A stretch of 64,000 nucleotides of DNA from Pseudomonas putida NBRC 14164 (GCF_000412675.1 NC_021505.1:1358501-1422500), one strand, 5' to 3'. Positions 35,529 through 44,677 are shown, numbered from the stretch's first letter. The notes: generated by a model not told the origin, from the sequence alone. A program made the numbers and translations.

Positions 35529-35978
35529 ATGATCGCTGAAAACGCGCCGTTCTGGCGGCGCAAGACCCTCGAACAACTCAGCCCGCAAGAGTGGGAGTCG
35601 CTGTGCGACGGCTGCGGCCTGTGCTGCCTGCAAAAGCTCGAGGACGAAGACGACAATAGCGTCTATTACACGCGTATCGCCTGCAAGTTGCTGGACATGG
35701 ATACCTGCCAGTGCAGCGACTACCCCAACCGCTTCGCGCATGTACCGGACTGCATCCAGCTCACCCCGGGCAAGGCCGACCAGTTCACGTGGCTGCCAAG
35801 CACCTGCGGTTATCGCCTGGTCAGCGAGGGCAAGGACCTGCCGGCCTGGCACCATCTTGTCTGTGGCGATCGCCAGCAGGTCCATGAACAGCGCATTTCC
35901 CAGTCGGGGCGTATGCTCAGGGAGCAGGATGTGCACGAAGACGACTGGGAAGACCACCTGATCTTCCGCGCCAGCTGA
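35529..35978 (+). CDS. ycgN: YcgN family cysteine-cluster protein
   Basis: A 149-residue protein of the UPF0260/YcgN family. The Cys set [37 protein letters not shown], and PDCIQL resembles an Fe or Zn cluster site. Cytosolic, function unknown. ATG 35529 gives the usual N-terminus ([17 protein letters not shown]). A 41-base gap precedes the M61-like gene on the same strand. Confidence 0.93.
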   Translation: MIAENAPFWRRKTLEQLSPQEWESLCDGCGLCCLQKLEDEDDNSVYYTRIACKLLDMDTCQCSDYPNRFAHVPDCIQLTPGKADQFTWLPSTCGYRLVSEGKDLPAWHHLVCGDRQQVHEQRISQSGRMLREQDVHEDDWEDHLIFRAS

Positions 35979-36019
35979 CCGGCGCGGCCCGCTGCCACGG
36001 GGAAACAAGGAGTTTCTGT

Positions 36020-37228
36020 ATGCGTTGCCAGCTGTTCTTGCTGTTGGGCCTGATGGCCAGTTCGCCAGCCTGGGCGAAAAAGGTCGACCTTGACTACCAG
36101 GTGCGCCTGTTGCCCGCCAGTGGCCAGGCGGAAGTCCGCCTGACCCTGGCAGAAGGCAGTGCTGTGCGCAGCCTCGACTTCGACCTGGGCAAGGCGGGTG
36201 CCTTCAGCGGCTTCCAGGCTGATGGCCAATGGCAACTCAAGGGCCAGCGTGGCGTGTGGCAGCCGGCGGCCGGCAAGACCAGCCTCAGCTACCGCGTGCA
36301 GCTGGACCAGCAGCTCGCAAGCGGTGCCTATTCCTCACGTATTACCCCGCACTGGGCGCTGTTCCTCGGCGACCAGCTGGTACCGCCTGCGCGGCTTGAC
36401 CAGCAAGATGGCACCGAGCTGGTGGCGCGCCTGGCGTTCGACTTGCCCGAGGGCTGGAAGAGCATCGAGACCTCCTGGCCACGCATTGGCAAGGACAAGT
36501 TCCGCATTGACAACGTTTCGCGCCTGTTCGACCGCCCGACTGGCTGGATGCTGGCCGGCGACCTGGGTAGCCGCCGTGCCCGCCTGGGCGATACCGAGGT
36601 CACCGTGGCCGCGCCGGTGGGGCAGGGCATGCGGCGCATGGATAGCCTGACCTTGCTGACCTACGTCTGGCCGCAGCTGCAGGCGGTGTTCCCGCGCAAC
36701 CCGCCAAAGCTGCTGCTGGTCGGTGCCCGTGACGGCATGTGGCGCGGGGCAATGGCCGCGCAGGGTTCGCTGTACCTGCACAGCGCCCGGCCGATGGTGA
36801 GCGAGAACGGCAGCAGCCCGTTACTGCGCGAAGTGGTGCAGCTGTTTGCGCAGATCCGGGGGCGCGACGGCAATGACTGGCTGGTGGAAAGCCTGACCGA
36901 CTACTACGCCAGCGAGTTGCTGCGCCGTTCGGGCGGGGTCAGCGATGACCGCTACCAGGCCTGGCAGGCGCGCCTGAGCAAGCAGGGCGCCAAGGTCACC
37001 CAGCTCAAGGGCGAACGCGCAAGCCCGGCCCAGGTAGCCCGCGGGGTAATCCTGCTACAGGCACTGGACAAGGAAATCCGCATTCATACCCAGGCCAAGC
37101 GTTCGCTGGACGATGTGGTGCGCGGGCTGATGCGGCTGCCCAGCGTAACCACCGAAGAGTTCGTGCAAATCAGCGAGAACGTGCTGGGCCGCAAGTCCGA
37201 GGTACTACAAAGCAAGGCGTTGCGCTAG
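36020..37228 (+). CDS. Secreted M61-peptidase-like protein lacking the zinc motif
   Basis: A 402-residue protein with a signal peptide ending SPAWAKK. The N-terminal part (to about 180) is beta-rich like the M61 N-domain. At residues 270-274 the sequence reads REVVQ where M61 aminopeptidases have HExxH. Downstream, DWLVESLTDYYASELLRRSG aligns with the family WLxEGFTDYY segment and keeps its Glu (about 290). Both zinc histidines are therefore replaced and no peptidase activity is expected. Periplasmic location. Its role may be binding or chaperone-like; that is inference. Confidence 0.7.
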   Translation: MRCQLFLLLGLMASSPAWAKKVDLDYQVRLLPASGQAEVRLTLAEGSAVRSLDFDLGKAGAFSGFQADGQWQLKGQRGVWQPAAGKTSLSYRVQLDQQLASGAYSSRITPHWALFLGDQLVPPARLDQQDGTELVARLAFDLPEGWKSIETSWPRIGKDKFRIDNVSRLFDRPTGWMLAGDLGSRRARLGDTEVTVAAPVGQGMRRMDSLTLLTYVWPQLQAVFPRNPPKLLLVGARDGMWRGAMAAQGSLYLHSARPMVSENGSSPLLREVVQLFAQIRGRDGNDWLVESLTDYYASELLRRSGGVSDDRYQAWQARLSKQGAKVTQLKGERASPAQVARGVILLQALDKEIRIHTQAKRSLDDVVRGLMRLPSVTTEEFVQISENVLGRKSEVLQSKALR

Positions 37229-37264
37229 ACGTCCCTGCCGGCTGCACCTCCAACACTGTGCGGT

Positions 37265-37301
37265 ACCTGTGGAAGCGGGCTTGCCCCGCGAAGAGGCCGG
37301 T
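37265..37301. repeat. Single degraded REP unit
   Basis: ACCTGTGGAAGCGGGCTTGCCCCGCGAAGAGGCC carries two changes from the palindromic core (GGAAGC, GCCCCGCG) and has no mirror partner. It lies between convergent genes. Confidence 0.75.
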
Positions 37302-37317
37302 CCAGGCGATAAAAAGA

Positions 37318-37656
37318 TCAGCTGTCAGCCAACGGATCCTTACCGGTCACCGTCACTCCCCGCGTCGCCGCCTTGGCACTGGCCTTCAACGCCTCCAGCT
37401 CCGCCGCACTGCGTTCAATATCCGAACGCAACCGGTGGTACTCCTGCCGATGCCGCTGCCACCACGCCTTGGTCGAGCAATGCCCGCTGACCCCGCGTGC
37501 CACCGCAATACCGCCCACCACCATCTGCAGCAAGCCGACCAGCCCGCCATGGCGCAGCCCCTTGCTGAGCATCAGCGCCCCGCCGGCCAGCGAACTGACC
37601 CGCTCCAGACCATGAACATTATGCTGCGAAGCCGCAGCAGCGTGGATATCGAGCAT
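37318..37656 (-). CDS. Small membrane protein with DUF2892/YgaP-like transmembrane region
   Basis: A 112-residue protein. Residues about 17-60 (ERVSSLAGGALMLSKGLRHGGLVGLLQMVVGGIAVARGVSGHC) form two glycine-rich membrane helices as in DUF2892 proteins. The C-terminal part (about 70-95) is a charged helix likely to be a coiled coil. Inner membrane, unknown role. No obvious partner gene. Confidence 0.75.
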   Translation of the reverse strand: MLDIHAAAASQHNVHGLERVSSLAGGALMLSKGLRHGGLVGLLQMVVGGIAVARGVSGHCSTKAWWQRHRQEYHRLRSDIERSAAELEALKASAKAATRGVTVTGKDPLADS

Positions 37657-37878
37657 GGCAAGACCTCCGTGTGAAATGTAAGCAGCTGACCTGCCGGAGG
37701 CCGCCGGCGTTCATTCGGGTCGCCCAGCGGCGCCAAAAGTGCTCGCTGTGTCGCATTTGGCCAATTACCTGTCTGGTTTGGCAATGCACCCCCAAGGGTG
37801 TTTAATCACACCCCGGGAGCCGCTGTAACCCTTGAAAACAAAGGGCCAGGCAGTTTTCACCGTTCATCGAGAATGCTG
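37657..37878. other. Intergenic stretch upstream of the GntR operator
   Basis: About 220 bases between the DUF2892-like gene and the operator of the GntR-type cluster. It includes CCCCCAAGGGTGTTTAATCACACCCCGGGAG, a partly palindromic block near 37790-37820. No open frame with motifs or ribosome binding site is seen. Confidence 0.35.
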
Positions 37879-37893
37879 TAGACACATTGTCTA
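37879..37893. promoter_or_regulatory. Palindromic operator of the GntR regulator
   Basis: TAGACA-CAT-TGTCTA is a perfect 6-bp inverted repeat, followed 28 bases on by a further half site AGTAGACA (37920-37927). Dimeric FCD-type GntR proteins bind short palindromes of this form near their own start. Target gene: the regulator and cluster downstream. Confidence 0.55.
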
Positions 37894-37956
37894 ACAGTGC
37901 CCTATAGTCGTTATACAAATAGTAGACACAGCTCTATGACAACAAAGAAGGCCGCC

Positions 37957-38673
37957 ATGAAAGCCACCGTCCAACCACTCGCTGCAGACGTGCCGCAGGA
38001 CCGCAAAGCCGTCCTCGCCGAAGCACTGCGCCGCCGGATCATGAGCATGGAACTGGCCCCGGGCGCCGTGGTGGACGAACTGGCCCTGTGCGACGAGTTT
38101 GGCCTGTCGCGCCCCCCGGTCCGCGAGCTGCTGCGCCAGATTGCCGCTGAAGGCTACATCGAGCTGGAAGCCAACCGCGCGCCACGCGTCGCCGCCATGA
38201 ATCACGAGTCGCTGCACAGCTTCTACGTTGCGGCGCCGCTTATCTACGTGGCCACTACCCAGCTGGCCGCCACTTACGCCAGCGCTGAAGAAATCGAGGT
38301 GCTCAAGGCTATCCAGGCCCAGTTCCGTCAGGCCATCGAAGAACGCGACGTTGAAAACCGCGTGCTCTACAACGACGCCTTCCACCTGGAAATCGGCAAG
38401 ATGGCGCACAACGACTACCTGATGCCGAGCCTGCGTCGCCTGCTGATCGATCACACCCGATTGGGCAAGATTTTCTATCGCCATCCCACTACCGATGACA
38501 TGCAGCGCGACCTCGAAATCGCCTGCGAGCAGCACGAGCAGATGATTCAGGCCATCGAGCGCCGCGACCCGCAAGCGGCTGGCCAGCTGGTGCGCTATCA
38601 CTTCGAACTGTCGCGCCGCCGCATGGCCGAGTACGCCGCGCCGCAAGGGCTGGATGTACCGATTCAGATATGA
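37957..38673 (+). CDS. GntR-family (FCD-type) transcriptional regulator
   Basis: A 238-residue regulator. The HTH is at about 15-80 (LAEALRRRIMSMELAPGAVVDELALCDEFGLSRPPVRELLRQIAAEGYIELEANRAPRVA). The FCD effector domain includes FHLEIGKMAHNDYL and HEQMIQAIERRDPQAAGQLVRYHFELSR, with the Asp/His metal-type positions. AAGAAGG lies five bases before ATG 37957; ATG 37936 is an alternative. First of five co-oriented genes that look like a catabolic unit; it probably responds to the substrate. Confidence 0.9.
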   Translation: MKATVQPLAADVPQDRKAVLAEALRRRIMSMELAPGAVVDELALCDEFGLSRPPVRELLRQIAAEGYIELEANRAPRVAAMNHESLHSFYVAAPLIYVATTQLAATYASAEEIEVLKAIQAQFRQAIEERDVENRVLYNDAFHLEIGKMAHNDYLMPSLRRLLIDHTRLGKIFYRHPTTDDMQRDLEIACEQHEQMIQAIERRDPQAAGQLVRYHFELSRRRMAEYAAPQGLDVPIQI

Positions 38674-38734
38674 ATTACCAGGGTCAGGCCACCGGCGTTG
38701 ACCACCCGTCGACAACAAGATCCAGGTTAGTGAG

Positions 38735-40054
38735 ATGACAAGAATAAGTTCGTTACCTGCCGATGATGCCACCTGTGGCTGGTACCACCTGAGCAAACCG
38801 CGTACGCCACGGCCGGCCCACAGTGGGCACAGCCAGGCGCGCTGGGTGGTGGTCGGCGCAGGCTTCACCGGGCTGGCTGCCGCGCGGCAGCTGGCAACGA
38901 ACTTTCCGCATGACGAGATCGTACTGGTCGAAGCGCAGGAGGTTGGCTTCGGCACTTCCGGGCGCAACGCCGGCTTTGCCATCGACCTGCCGCACGATAT
39001 CGGCGCCGAGGATTACATTGGTGACATCGACATCGCCAAGACGATCCTCAAGCTCAACCTGGGTGGGCAGCAATGCCTCAAGGACCTGATCGAGCGCTAC
39101 AACATCGATTGCCAGTTCCGCCATTGCGGCAAATACCAGGCGGCCATCGAAGACCGCGGCATTGCCGTGCTGGATGCCTACCGCCGCGGCCTGGACAAAC
39201 TGGGTCAACCCTACGAAGTGATCGAGGGCCGCGACCTGCCCGATCATATCGGCACGGATTTCTACCGCAAAGGCCTGTTCACGCCAGGCACAGCCTTGTT
39301 GCAACCCTCGGCGCTGGTCAAAGGCCTGGCCGATAGCCTGCCGTCCAACGTCTCGCTGTACGAGCACACACCGATCACCGACGTCGAGTACGGCGACAAG
39401 GTGGTGCTGCGCCACGCCAAGGGTTCGATCACCGCCGACAAGCTGGTGCTCACCACCAACGCCTTCGGCATGAGCTTCGGTTTCCTCAAGGGGCGCATGC
39501 TGCCGGTGTTTACCTACGCCAGTATCACCCGCCCGCTGACCGAGGAAGAACAGGCGCGCCTGGGCGGTAAACCCTACTGGGGCGTGATCCCGGCCGACCC
39601 GTTCGGCACCACCCTGCGCCGCACCGTCGACAACCGCCTGCTGATCCGTAACAGCTTCAGCTACAACCCCGACGGCCGTAGCAACCGCAAATATCTGGAA
39701 CGCTTTGTTCAGCGCCACCGCGAATCGTTCGCCCGGCGTTTTCCGATGTTGCCTGGGGTGAACTTTGAATATACCTGGGGCGGTGCGCTGGCACTGTCGC
39801 GCAACCACATGGGCTTCTTCGGCAAGTTGGCGCCTAATGTCGTCGGCGCACTGTGCTGTAACGGCCTGGGCGTTACCCGAGGCACGGTCACCGGCAAGTT
39901 GCTGGCCGACTGGCTGGCGGGCGACAAGCACGAACTGATCGAGTTTTTGCTCAATGCCCCAGGGCCTTGTGCAAACCCGCCGCAGCCCTTGGTTTCCTTG
40001 GGCTTGAACGCCAACCTGATGTGGGGGCAGTTCCGCGCTGGCAAAGAAAGCTGA
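38735..40054 (+). CDS. FAD-dependent amine/imino acid oxidoreductase (DAO family, PuuB-like)
   Basis: A 439-residue flavoenzyme. ARWVVVGAGFTGLAAARQLATNFPHDEIVLVEAQEVGFGTSGRNAGFAIDLPHD is the FAD fold with the GTSGRNAGF loop of the gamma-glutamylputrescine oxidase group. The C-terminal NFEYTWGGALALSRNHMGFFGKLAPNVVGALCCNGLGVTRGTVTGKLLADWLAG contacts FAD. Cytosolic. Beside a DapA-family lyase and an aldehyde dehydrogenase, it is likely to make an imine or oxo acid from an amino compound. Substrate unknown. Confidence 0.85.
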   Translation: MTRISSLPADDATCGWYHLSKPRTPRPAHSGHSQARWVVVGAGFTGLAAARQLATNFPHDEIVLVEAQEVGFGTSGRNAGFAIDLPHDIGAEDYIGDIDIAKTILKLNLGGQQCLKDLIERYNIDCQFRHCGKYQAAIEDRGIAVLDAYRRGLDKLGQPYEVIEGRDLPDHIGTDFYRKGLFTPGTALLQPSALVKGLADSLPSNVSLYEHTPITDVEYGDKVVLRHAKGSITADKLVLTTNAFGMSFGFLKGRMLPVFTYASITRPLTEEEQARLGGKPYWGVIPADPFGTTLRRTVDNRLLIRNSFSYNPDGRSNRKYLERFVQRHRESFARRFPMLPGVNFEYTWGGALALSRNHMGFFGKLAPNVVGALCCNGLGVTRGTVTGKLLADWLAGDKHELIEFLLNAPGPCANPPQPLVSLGLNANLMWGQFRAGKES

Positions 40055-40237
40055 TCGCTGCCTGAGTTAGACCAAAGAGTATTTTACGTCGGCGTTAGTT
40101 GGCCGGCACGGGCACGGCTTGCCCGAATTTTATGATCGAGATGCGTCGTCCGATCACCCGGGGCTGAAGGCAGTTTTCAGTTTCGCGGACACGCTCGCCT
40201 TGAAAATGTGCATGTAGCCGAAATGGCAGGAACAACA

Positions 40238-41566
40238 ATGACAAATCCGAATGTTTCGATTGAAGATGTACCGATCAACAACTTCCACCAATTGCTGACC
40301 TTGCGTTCTGGCGGCGGTTCGTTCGTCGATGGCTATGTACTGAGCATCATTGGCGTGGCCATGGTGCAGATGTCTGCAGGCCTGAGCCTGAACAGTTTCT
40401 GGCAGGGCATGATCGCCGCTTCGGCGTTGATCGGCATTTTCTTCGGTGGTTTTTTCGGCGGTTGGCTAACCGACCGCTTCGGCCGCAAACGCGTGTTTTT
40501 CGTTGGCCCGACCCTGTTTATCCTGGCCTCGGTCGCGCAGTTCTGGGTGGAGTCGGCGCTGGTTCTGTTCCTGCTGCGGTTTGCCATCGGCATTGCCGTA
40601 GGCATCGAATACCCGGTTGCAACTTCGCTGCTGGTGGAGTTCCTGCCCAAGAAGAACCGTGGCCCGCGCCTGGCTACCCTGACGGTGTTGTGGTTTGCCG
40701 GCGCCGCTACCGCCTACCTGGCCGGTGAGGCCATCCTGCGCCAGGGTGGCGACGATGCCTGGCGCCTGGTGCTGGCCAGTGCTGCCGTCATTGGTGCGCT
40801 GCTGTTCGCCATCCGCCTGGGTACCCCGGAATCGCCGCGCTGGCTGATCAGCAAAGGCCGCTTGGCCGAGGCCGAGCAGGTGATCAAGCGCGTCTACGGC
40901 AACGGTTTTTCGCTGAAGAACCTGCCGGAAGAGCCCAAGGCCCGCAAGCTGTCGTTCCTCAGCCTGCTGCACTCCGGCTACGGCAAACGCATGCTGTTCG
41001 TCACCATGTTCTGGACCTGCTCGGTGATCCCGGTATTCGCCGTGTACGCATTCGCCCCGAAAGTGCTGGGCGCGCTGAACCTGAAAGGTGACTGGGCATC
41101 GATCGGCTCCATCGCCATCACTTTCCTGTTCGTGGTGGGCTGCATCGTGGGCACCCGCCTGCTCAACACCCTCGGTCGGCGCACCACGCTGCTGCACAGC
41201 TTCTTCTGGTCTGGGCTGGCACTGCTGGGCCTGGGTGCCTTCAGCAATGGCAACGAGATGCTGATCCTGGTGCTGTTCGGTGCCTATGCCCTGTTCATCG
41301 GTGGCGCCCAAGTGCTGCAACTGGTGTACCCCAACGAATTGTTCCCTACCGAAATCCGTGCCGGCGCCGTGGGCGTGGGCACTTCCATGTCGCGGATCGG
41401 TGCGGCAGTCGGCACCTGGCTGGTGCCCATCGCGCTCGACAGCTATGGCATCGGCGCCACCATGTATGCCGCTGCCGCCGTGACCTTTGTCGGCCTGGCC
41501 TTCTCGGTCGCCCTGGCCCCGGAAACCCGTTCGCTGAACCTGCAACAAGCGGCTTCGTTGAGCTGA
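40238..41566 (+). CDS. MFS transporter (sugar-porter-like)
   Basis: A 442-residue inner-membrane permease with about 12 hydrophobic segments. MFS motifs: GGFFGGWLTDRFGRKRVFFVGP after TM2, AIGIAVGIEYPVATSLLVEFLPKKNRGPR after TM4, GTPESPRWLISKGRLAEAEQVI at the central loop, and YPNELFPTEIRAGAVGVGTSMSRIGAAVGTW late in the protein. AGGA lies six bases before ATG 40238. In this cluster it probably imports the substrate of the oxidoreductase. Confidence 0.9.
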   Translation: MTNPNVSIEDVPINNFHQLLTLRSGGGSFVDGYVLSIIGVAMVQMSAGLSLNSFWQGMIAASALIGIFFGGFFGGWLTDRFGRKRVFFVGPTLFILASVAQFWVESALVLFLLRFAIGIAVGIEYPVATSLLVEFLPKKNRGPRLATLTVLWFAGAATAYLAGEAILRQGGDDAWRLVLASAAVIGALLFAIRLGTPESPRWLISKGRLAEAEQVIKRVYGNGFSLKNLPEEPKARKLSFLSLLHSGYGKRMLFVTMFWTCSVIPVFAVYAFAPKVLGALNLKGDWASIGSIAITFLFVVGCIVGTRLLNTLGRRTTLLHSFFWSGLALLGLGAFSNGNEMLILVLFGAYALFIGGAQVLQLVYPNELFPTEIRAGAVGVGTSMSRIGAAVGTWLVPIALDSYGIGATMYAAAAVTFVGLAFSVALAPETRSLNLQQAASLS

Positions 41567-41635
41567 AACCTTAAGCCGCCGCGTGGTTGCGTGGCGACTC
41601 TTTACAACACTGAGCAACGCACTGGAGAACCTACC

Positions 41636-42529
41636 GTGAAATTCGAAGGCATCTACACCCCGGCAATCACCCCGCTGGCTGCGGACGGCTCGATCGACAA
41701 GGCGGCGTTCGCCGAGGTCCTCGAATACCTGGTCGAGTCGAAAATCCACGGCGTCATCATTGGTGGCTCCACCGGCGAGTACTACGCCCACACCACCCAG
41801 GAGCGCATCGAGCTGGCCGCCCAGGCCAAGGACGTGCTCCACGGCCGCCTGCCGCTGATCGTCGGCACCGGTGGCATCCGCACCGAAGACGCCGTGGCTT
41901 TCGCCCAGCACGCCAAGGAGATCAAGGCTGACGCGCTGCTGGTCGGCACACCGCCGTACGCCCTGCCGACCCAACAGGAAATCGCCTTGCACGTCAAAGC
42001 GGTCGACGCCGCTGCCGACCTGCCGATCATGCTCTACAACTACCCGGGCCGCATGAGCGTAAGCATGGGCGAAGAGTTCTTCGATGCCGTGGCTGATGTG
42101 AAGAACATCGTCGCCATCAAGGAAAGCTCCGGCGACATGGCCCAACTGCACCGCCTGGCCATCCATCGCCCGAACATCCAGCTGTCGTGCGGCTGGGACG
42201 ACCAGGCCCTGGAGTTCTTCGCCTGGGGCGCCCAGAGCTGGGTCTGCGCCGGCTCCAACTTCATTCCGCGTGAGCACGTGGCCCTGTACGAGGCCTGCGT
42301 GATCGAAAAGAACTTTGCCAAAGGCCGCAAGATCATGGCCGCCATGATGCCGCTGATGGACTTCCTGGAAGGTGGCAAGTTCGTCCAGTCGATCAAGTAC
42401 GGCTGCGCCCTCAATGGCTTGAGCACCGGTGGCGTGCGCAAGCCGCTGTACGACCTCGACGCTGGCGAGAAGCAGGAACTGCAACGTGTGGTCAGCGAAC
42501 TGAAGGCCACCATCGCCCAGATCAAATAA
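41636..42529 (+). CDS. DapA-family Schiff-base lyase/deaminase of the unknown catabolic cluster
   Basis: A 297-residue TIM-barrel enzyme. YTPAITPLAADGSIDKAAF, GVIIGGSTGEYYAHTTQER (pyruvate-site loop), IMLYNYPGRMSVSMG (catalytic Tyr), and IVAIKESSGDMAQLHRL (Schiff-base Lys) are all intact. Start is GTG 41636, seven bases after GGAG. It resembles the hydroxyproline-pathway deaminase in fold and context, but its sequence differs considerably. Substrate open: a keto-deoxy acid or cyclic imine are reasonable candidates. Confidence 0.88.
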   Translation: MKFEGIYTPAITPLAADGSIDKAAFAEVLEYLVESKIHGVIIGGSTGEYYAHTTQERIELAAQAKDVLHGRLPLIVGTGGIRTEDAVAFAQHAKEIKADALLVGTPPYALPTQQEIALHVKAVDAAADLPIMLYNYPGRMSVSMGEEFFDAVADVKNIVAIKESSGDMAQLHRLAIHRPNIQLSCGWDDQALEFFAWGAQSWVCAGSNFIPREHVALYEACVIEKNFAKGRKIMAAMMPLMDFLEGGKFVQSIKYGCALNGLSTGGVRKPLYDLDAGEKQELQRVVSELKATIAQIK

Positions 42530-42542
42530 GGAGGCTGGAAAA

Positions 42543-44033
42543 ATGGCTGAATTGCTGAGCAAGGAACAATACGCGGCCATCGCCGCTGACCTGCAACTGC
42601 GCACCCAGGCATTTATCGACGGTGAATTCCGTGATGCCATCTCGGGCCGCACCTTCGTCACCACCAACCCGGCCACCGGCAAGCAACTGGCCGAAGTCGC
42701 CGCCTGTGACGTCAATGACGTCAACGTGGCCGTAGCGGCTGCCAAGCGTGTGTTCGAAGAGGGCACCTGGTCGAAGATGCAGCCGAACGACCGCAAGCAC
42801 GTGTTGCAGAAGTTCGCCCAGCTGCTGGAAGACAACGCCCACGAACTGGCGGTGCTGGAAGCGCTGGACAGCGGCAAGCCGGTCAGCGAGTGCCAGACCG
42901 TCGATGTGCCGGAAACCATCCACACCATTCGCTGGCACGCCGAGCTGATCGACAAGATCTACGACGCCACTGCCCCGACCGGCAATGCTGCCGTGACCAT
43001 GGTGGTGCGTGAAGCCATCGGCGTGGTCGGCCTGGTGCTGCCGTGGAACTTCCCGCTGCTGATGCTGGCCTGGAAGATCGCCCCGTCGCTCGCCGCCGGT
43101 TGCTCGATCGTGGTCAAGCCCGCCAAGGAGACCACCCTCAGCGCACTGCGCGTGGCCGAGCTGGCCCATGAGGCTGGTATTCCGGCCGGTGTGTTCAACC
43201 TGGTGCCTGGTGGTGGCCGTGAAGTGGGCGAGGCCATCGGCCGCCACATGGACATCCCGATGGTCAGCTTCACCGGCTCCACCGACACTGGCCGGCTGTT
43301 CCTGAAATACGCGGCCGAGTCCAACCTCAAGCGCATCGTCCTGGAGCTAGGTGGCAAGAACCCGGCCGTGGTCATGAACGACTGCGAAGACCTGGACGAA
43401 GTGGCCCAGTTCGTCACCGCCGGCGCGTTCTGGAACATGGGCGAGAACTGCTCTGCTTCTTCGCGCCTGATCGTGCACAAGGATGTGAAGGATGAGCTGC
43501 TGGGCCTGATGGCCAAGCACCTGAGGGACTGGAAACTGGGCGACCCGATGGACCCGGACAATCGCCTGGGCGCCATGGTGAGCAAGTCGCACTTCGAGAA
43601 GGTGAAGTCGTACCTGGAATACGCTGCCGAGCAAAAACTCAGCATTGTCCAGGGTGGCGAAACCGAGCAAGGCGTGTACGTGCAGCCGACCATCGTCGAC
43701 AACGTGGGCCGCGACAACAAGCTGTTCGTGGAAGAAATCTTTGGCCCGGTGCTGAGCGTGACCAGCTTCGAGACCATCGATGAAGCCATCGAACTGGCCA
43801 ACGACACCATCTACGGCCTGGCGGCTTCGGCGTACACCGGCAGCCTGCGCAATGCGTTGCGCCTGTCGCGGGAAATCCGCGCGGGTGTGGTCACGGTCAA
43901 CTGCTTCGGCGAAGGTGACGTGACTACGCCGTTCGGTGGCTACAAAGAGTCTGGCTTTGGTGGGCGCGACAAGTCCATCTGGGCACACGATCAGTACACG
44001 GAGCTGAAGACCATCTGGATCAACGCTTCGTGA
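42543..44033 (+). CDS. Aldehyde dehydrogenase of the unknown catabolic cluster
   Basis: A 496-residue NAD(P)-dependent aldehyde dehydrogenase. Motifs: GVVGLVLPWNFPLLMLAWKIAPSLAAGCSIVVKPAKET (cofactor), VLELGGKNPAVVMNDCEDL (Glu), and GAFWNMGENCSASSRLIV (nucleophilic Cys). It resembles the gamma-aminobutyraldehyde/PuuC-type subgroup. RBS GGAGG lies six bases before ATG 42543, 13 bases after the lyase stop. Last gene of the five-gene unit and would oxidise the aldehyde made upstream. It differs clearly from the KGSADH at 15447-17024. Confidence 0.9.
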   Translation: MAELLSKEQYAAIAADLQLRTQAFIDGEFRDAISGRTFVTTNPATGKQLAEVAACDVNDVNVAVAAAKRVFEEGTWSKMQPNDRKHVLQKFAQLLEDNAHELAVLEALDSGKPVSECQTVDVPETIHTIRWHAELIDKIYDATAPTGNAAVTMVVREAIGVVGLVLPWNFPLLMLAWKIAPSLAAGCSIVVKPAKETTLSALRVAELAHEAGIPAGVFNLVPGGGREVGEAIGRHMDIPMVSFTGSTDTGRLFLKYAAESNLKRIVLELGGKNPAVVMNDCEDLDEVAQFVTAGAFWNMGENCSASSRLIVHKDVKDELLGLMAKHLRDWKLGDPMDPDNRLGAMVSKSHFEKVKSYLEYAAEQKLSIVQGGETEQGVYVQPTIVDNVGRDNKLFVEEIFGPVLSVTSFETIDEAIELANDTIYGLAASAYTGSLRNALRLSREIRAGVVTVNCFGEGDVTTPFGGYKESGFGGRDKSIWAHDQYTELKTIWINAS

Positions 44034-44095
44034 TCTGAGCAAGAGCGGTGCTGTTCTGACGGAGCTCAGCACCTGGCCGCCCTGTGCTGGCAGGG

Positions 44096-44180
44096 CTGGC
44101 CCTTTCGCAGCACAAGGCTGCTCCTACCGGGCTCACACTGCCCGCTGTTGTAGGAGCAGCCTTGCGCTGCGAAGAGGCCG
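44096..44180. repeat. REP-like inverted pair, GCTGCTCCTAC class
   Basis: TTTCGCAGCACAAGGCTGCTCCTAC and the mirrored TTGTAGGAGCAGCCTTGCGCTGCGAAGAGGCC. Same class as the pair at 20986-21074. It closes the catabolic cluster. Confidence 0.8.
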
Positions 44181-44206
44181 GTCCCGCTGTCGCAGTGGCG
44201 GCCTTT

Positions 44207-44677
44207 TTATTTGAACTTGGGCCCCGAGCGGGTATTCAGCCCTTTGGCCAAGCGGTCATACAGCACCACGTTCACTGTCGCCGCCAGGTTCATGCAGCCT
44301 TCGGTGGGGATGTAGATGGTTTCTTCGCACCACGCCCGCACTTCGGGGCTCAGGCTGCCGTCTTCCGGCCCGAAGATGTAGATGGCCCGGTCCGGGTGGG
44401 TATAGTCCGGCAGTGGGCGCGCACCTTCCACCAGCTCCACGGCCACCGGCGTACAGCCCAGCGGGATGATGCGCTGCAGGTCATCGATGCCGATCAACGG
44501 GATGTCGTAGTGCACGCGCTTGGTGTCGGTGACGAAGTCACGCGCGCGTTCGTAGCGTTTGCCGGTGTAGAACACCGAATTGACGCCATAGCAGCCCGCA
44601 GCGCGCATCACCGAGCCGACGTTTTCTGCCGACTTGGGGTTGAACAGGCCGATGCAGCTGTATCGTTTGTTTGCCAC
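44207..44677 (-). CDS. TrmH/SpoU-family RNA methyltransferase
   Basis: A 156-residue SPOUT methyltransferase. It shows SCIGLFNPKSAENVGSVMRAAGCYG (motif 1), YIFGPEDGSLSPEVRAWC (motif 2), and EGCMNLAATVNVVLYDRL (motif 3, SAM-binding knot). It is at the short, single-domain end of the family. The RNA target (tRNA or rRNA 2'-O position) is not determinable here. Confidence 0.9.
   Translation of the reverse strand: MANKRYSCIGLFNPKSAENVGSVMRAAGCYGVNSVFYTGKRYERARDFVTDTKRVHYDIPLIGIDDLQRIIPLGCTPVAVELVEGARPLPDYTHPDRAIYIFGPEDGSLSPEVRAWCEETIYIPTEGCMNLAATVNVVLYDRLAKGLNTRSGPKFK

Noticed and set aside
40466..42955. Long minus-strand open frame (829 codons)
   Set aside because: It spans three co-oriented plus-strand genes with ribosome binding sites and family motifs, so it is a composition artefact.
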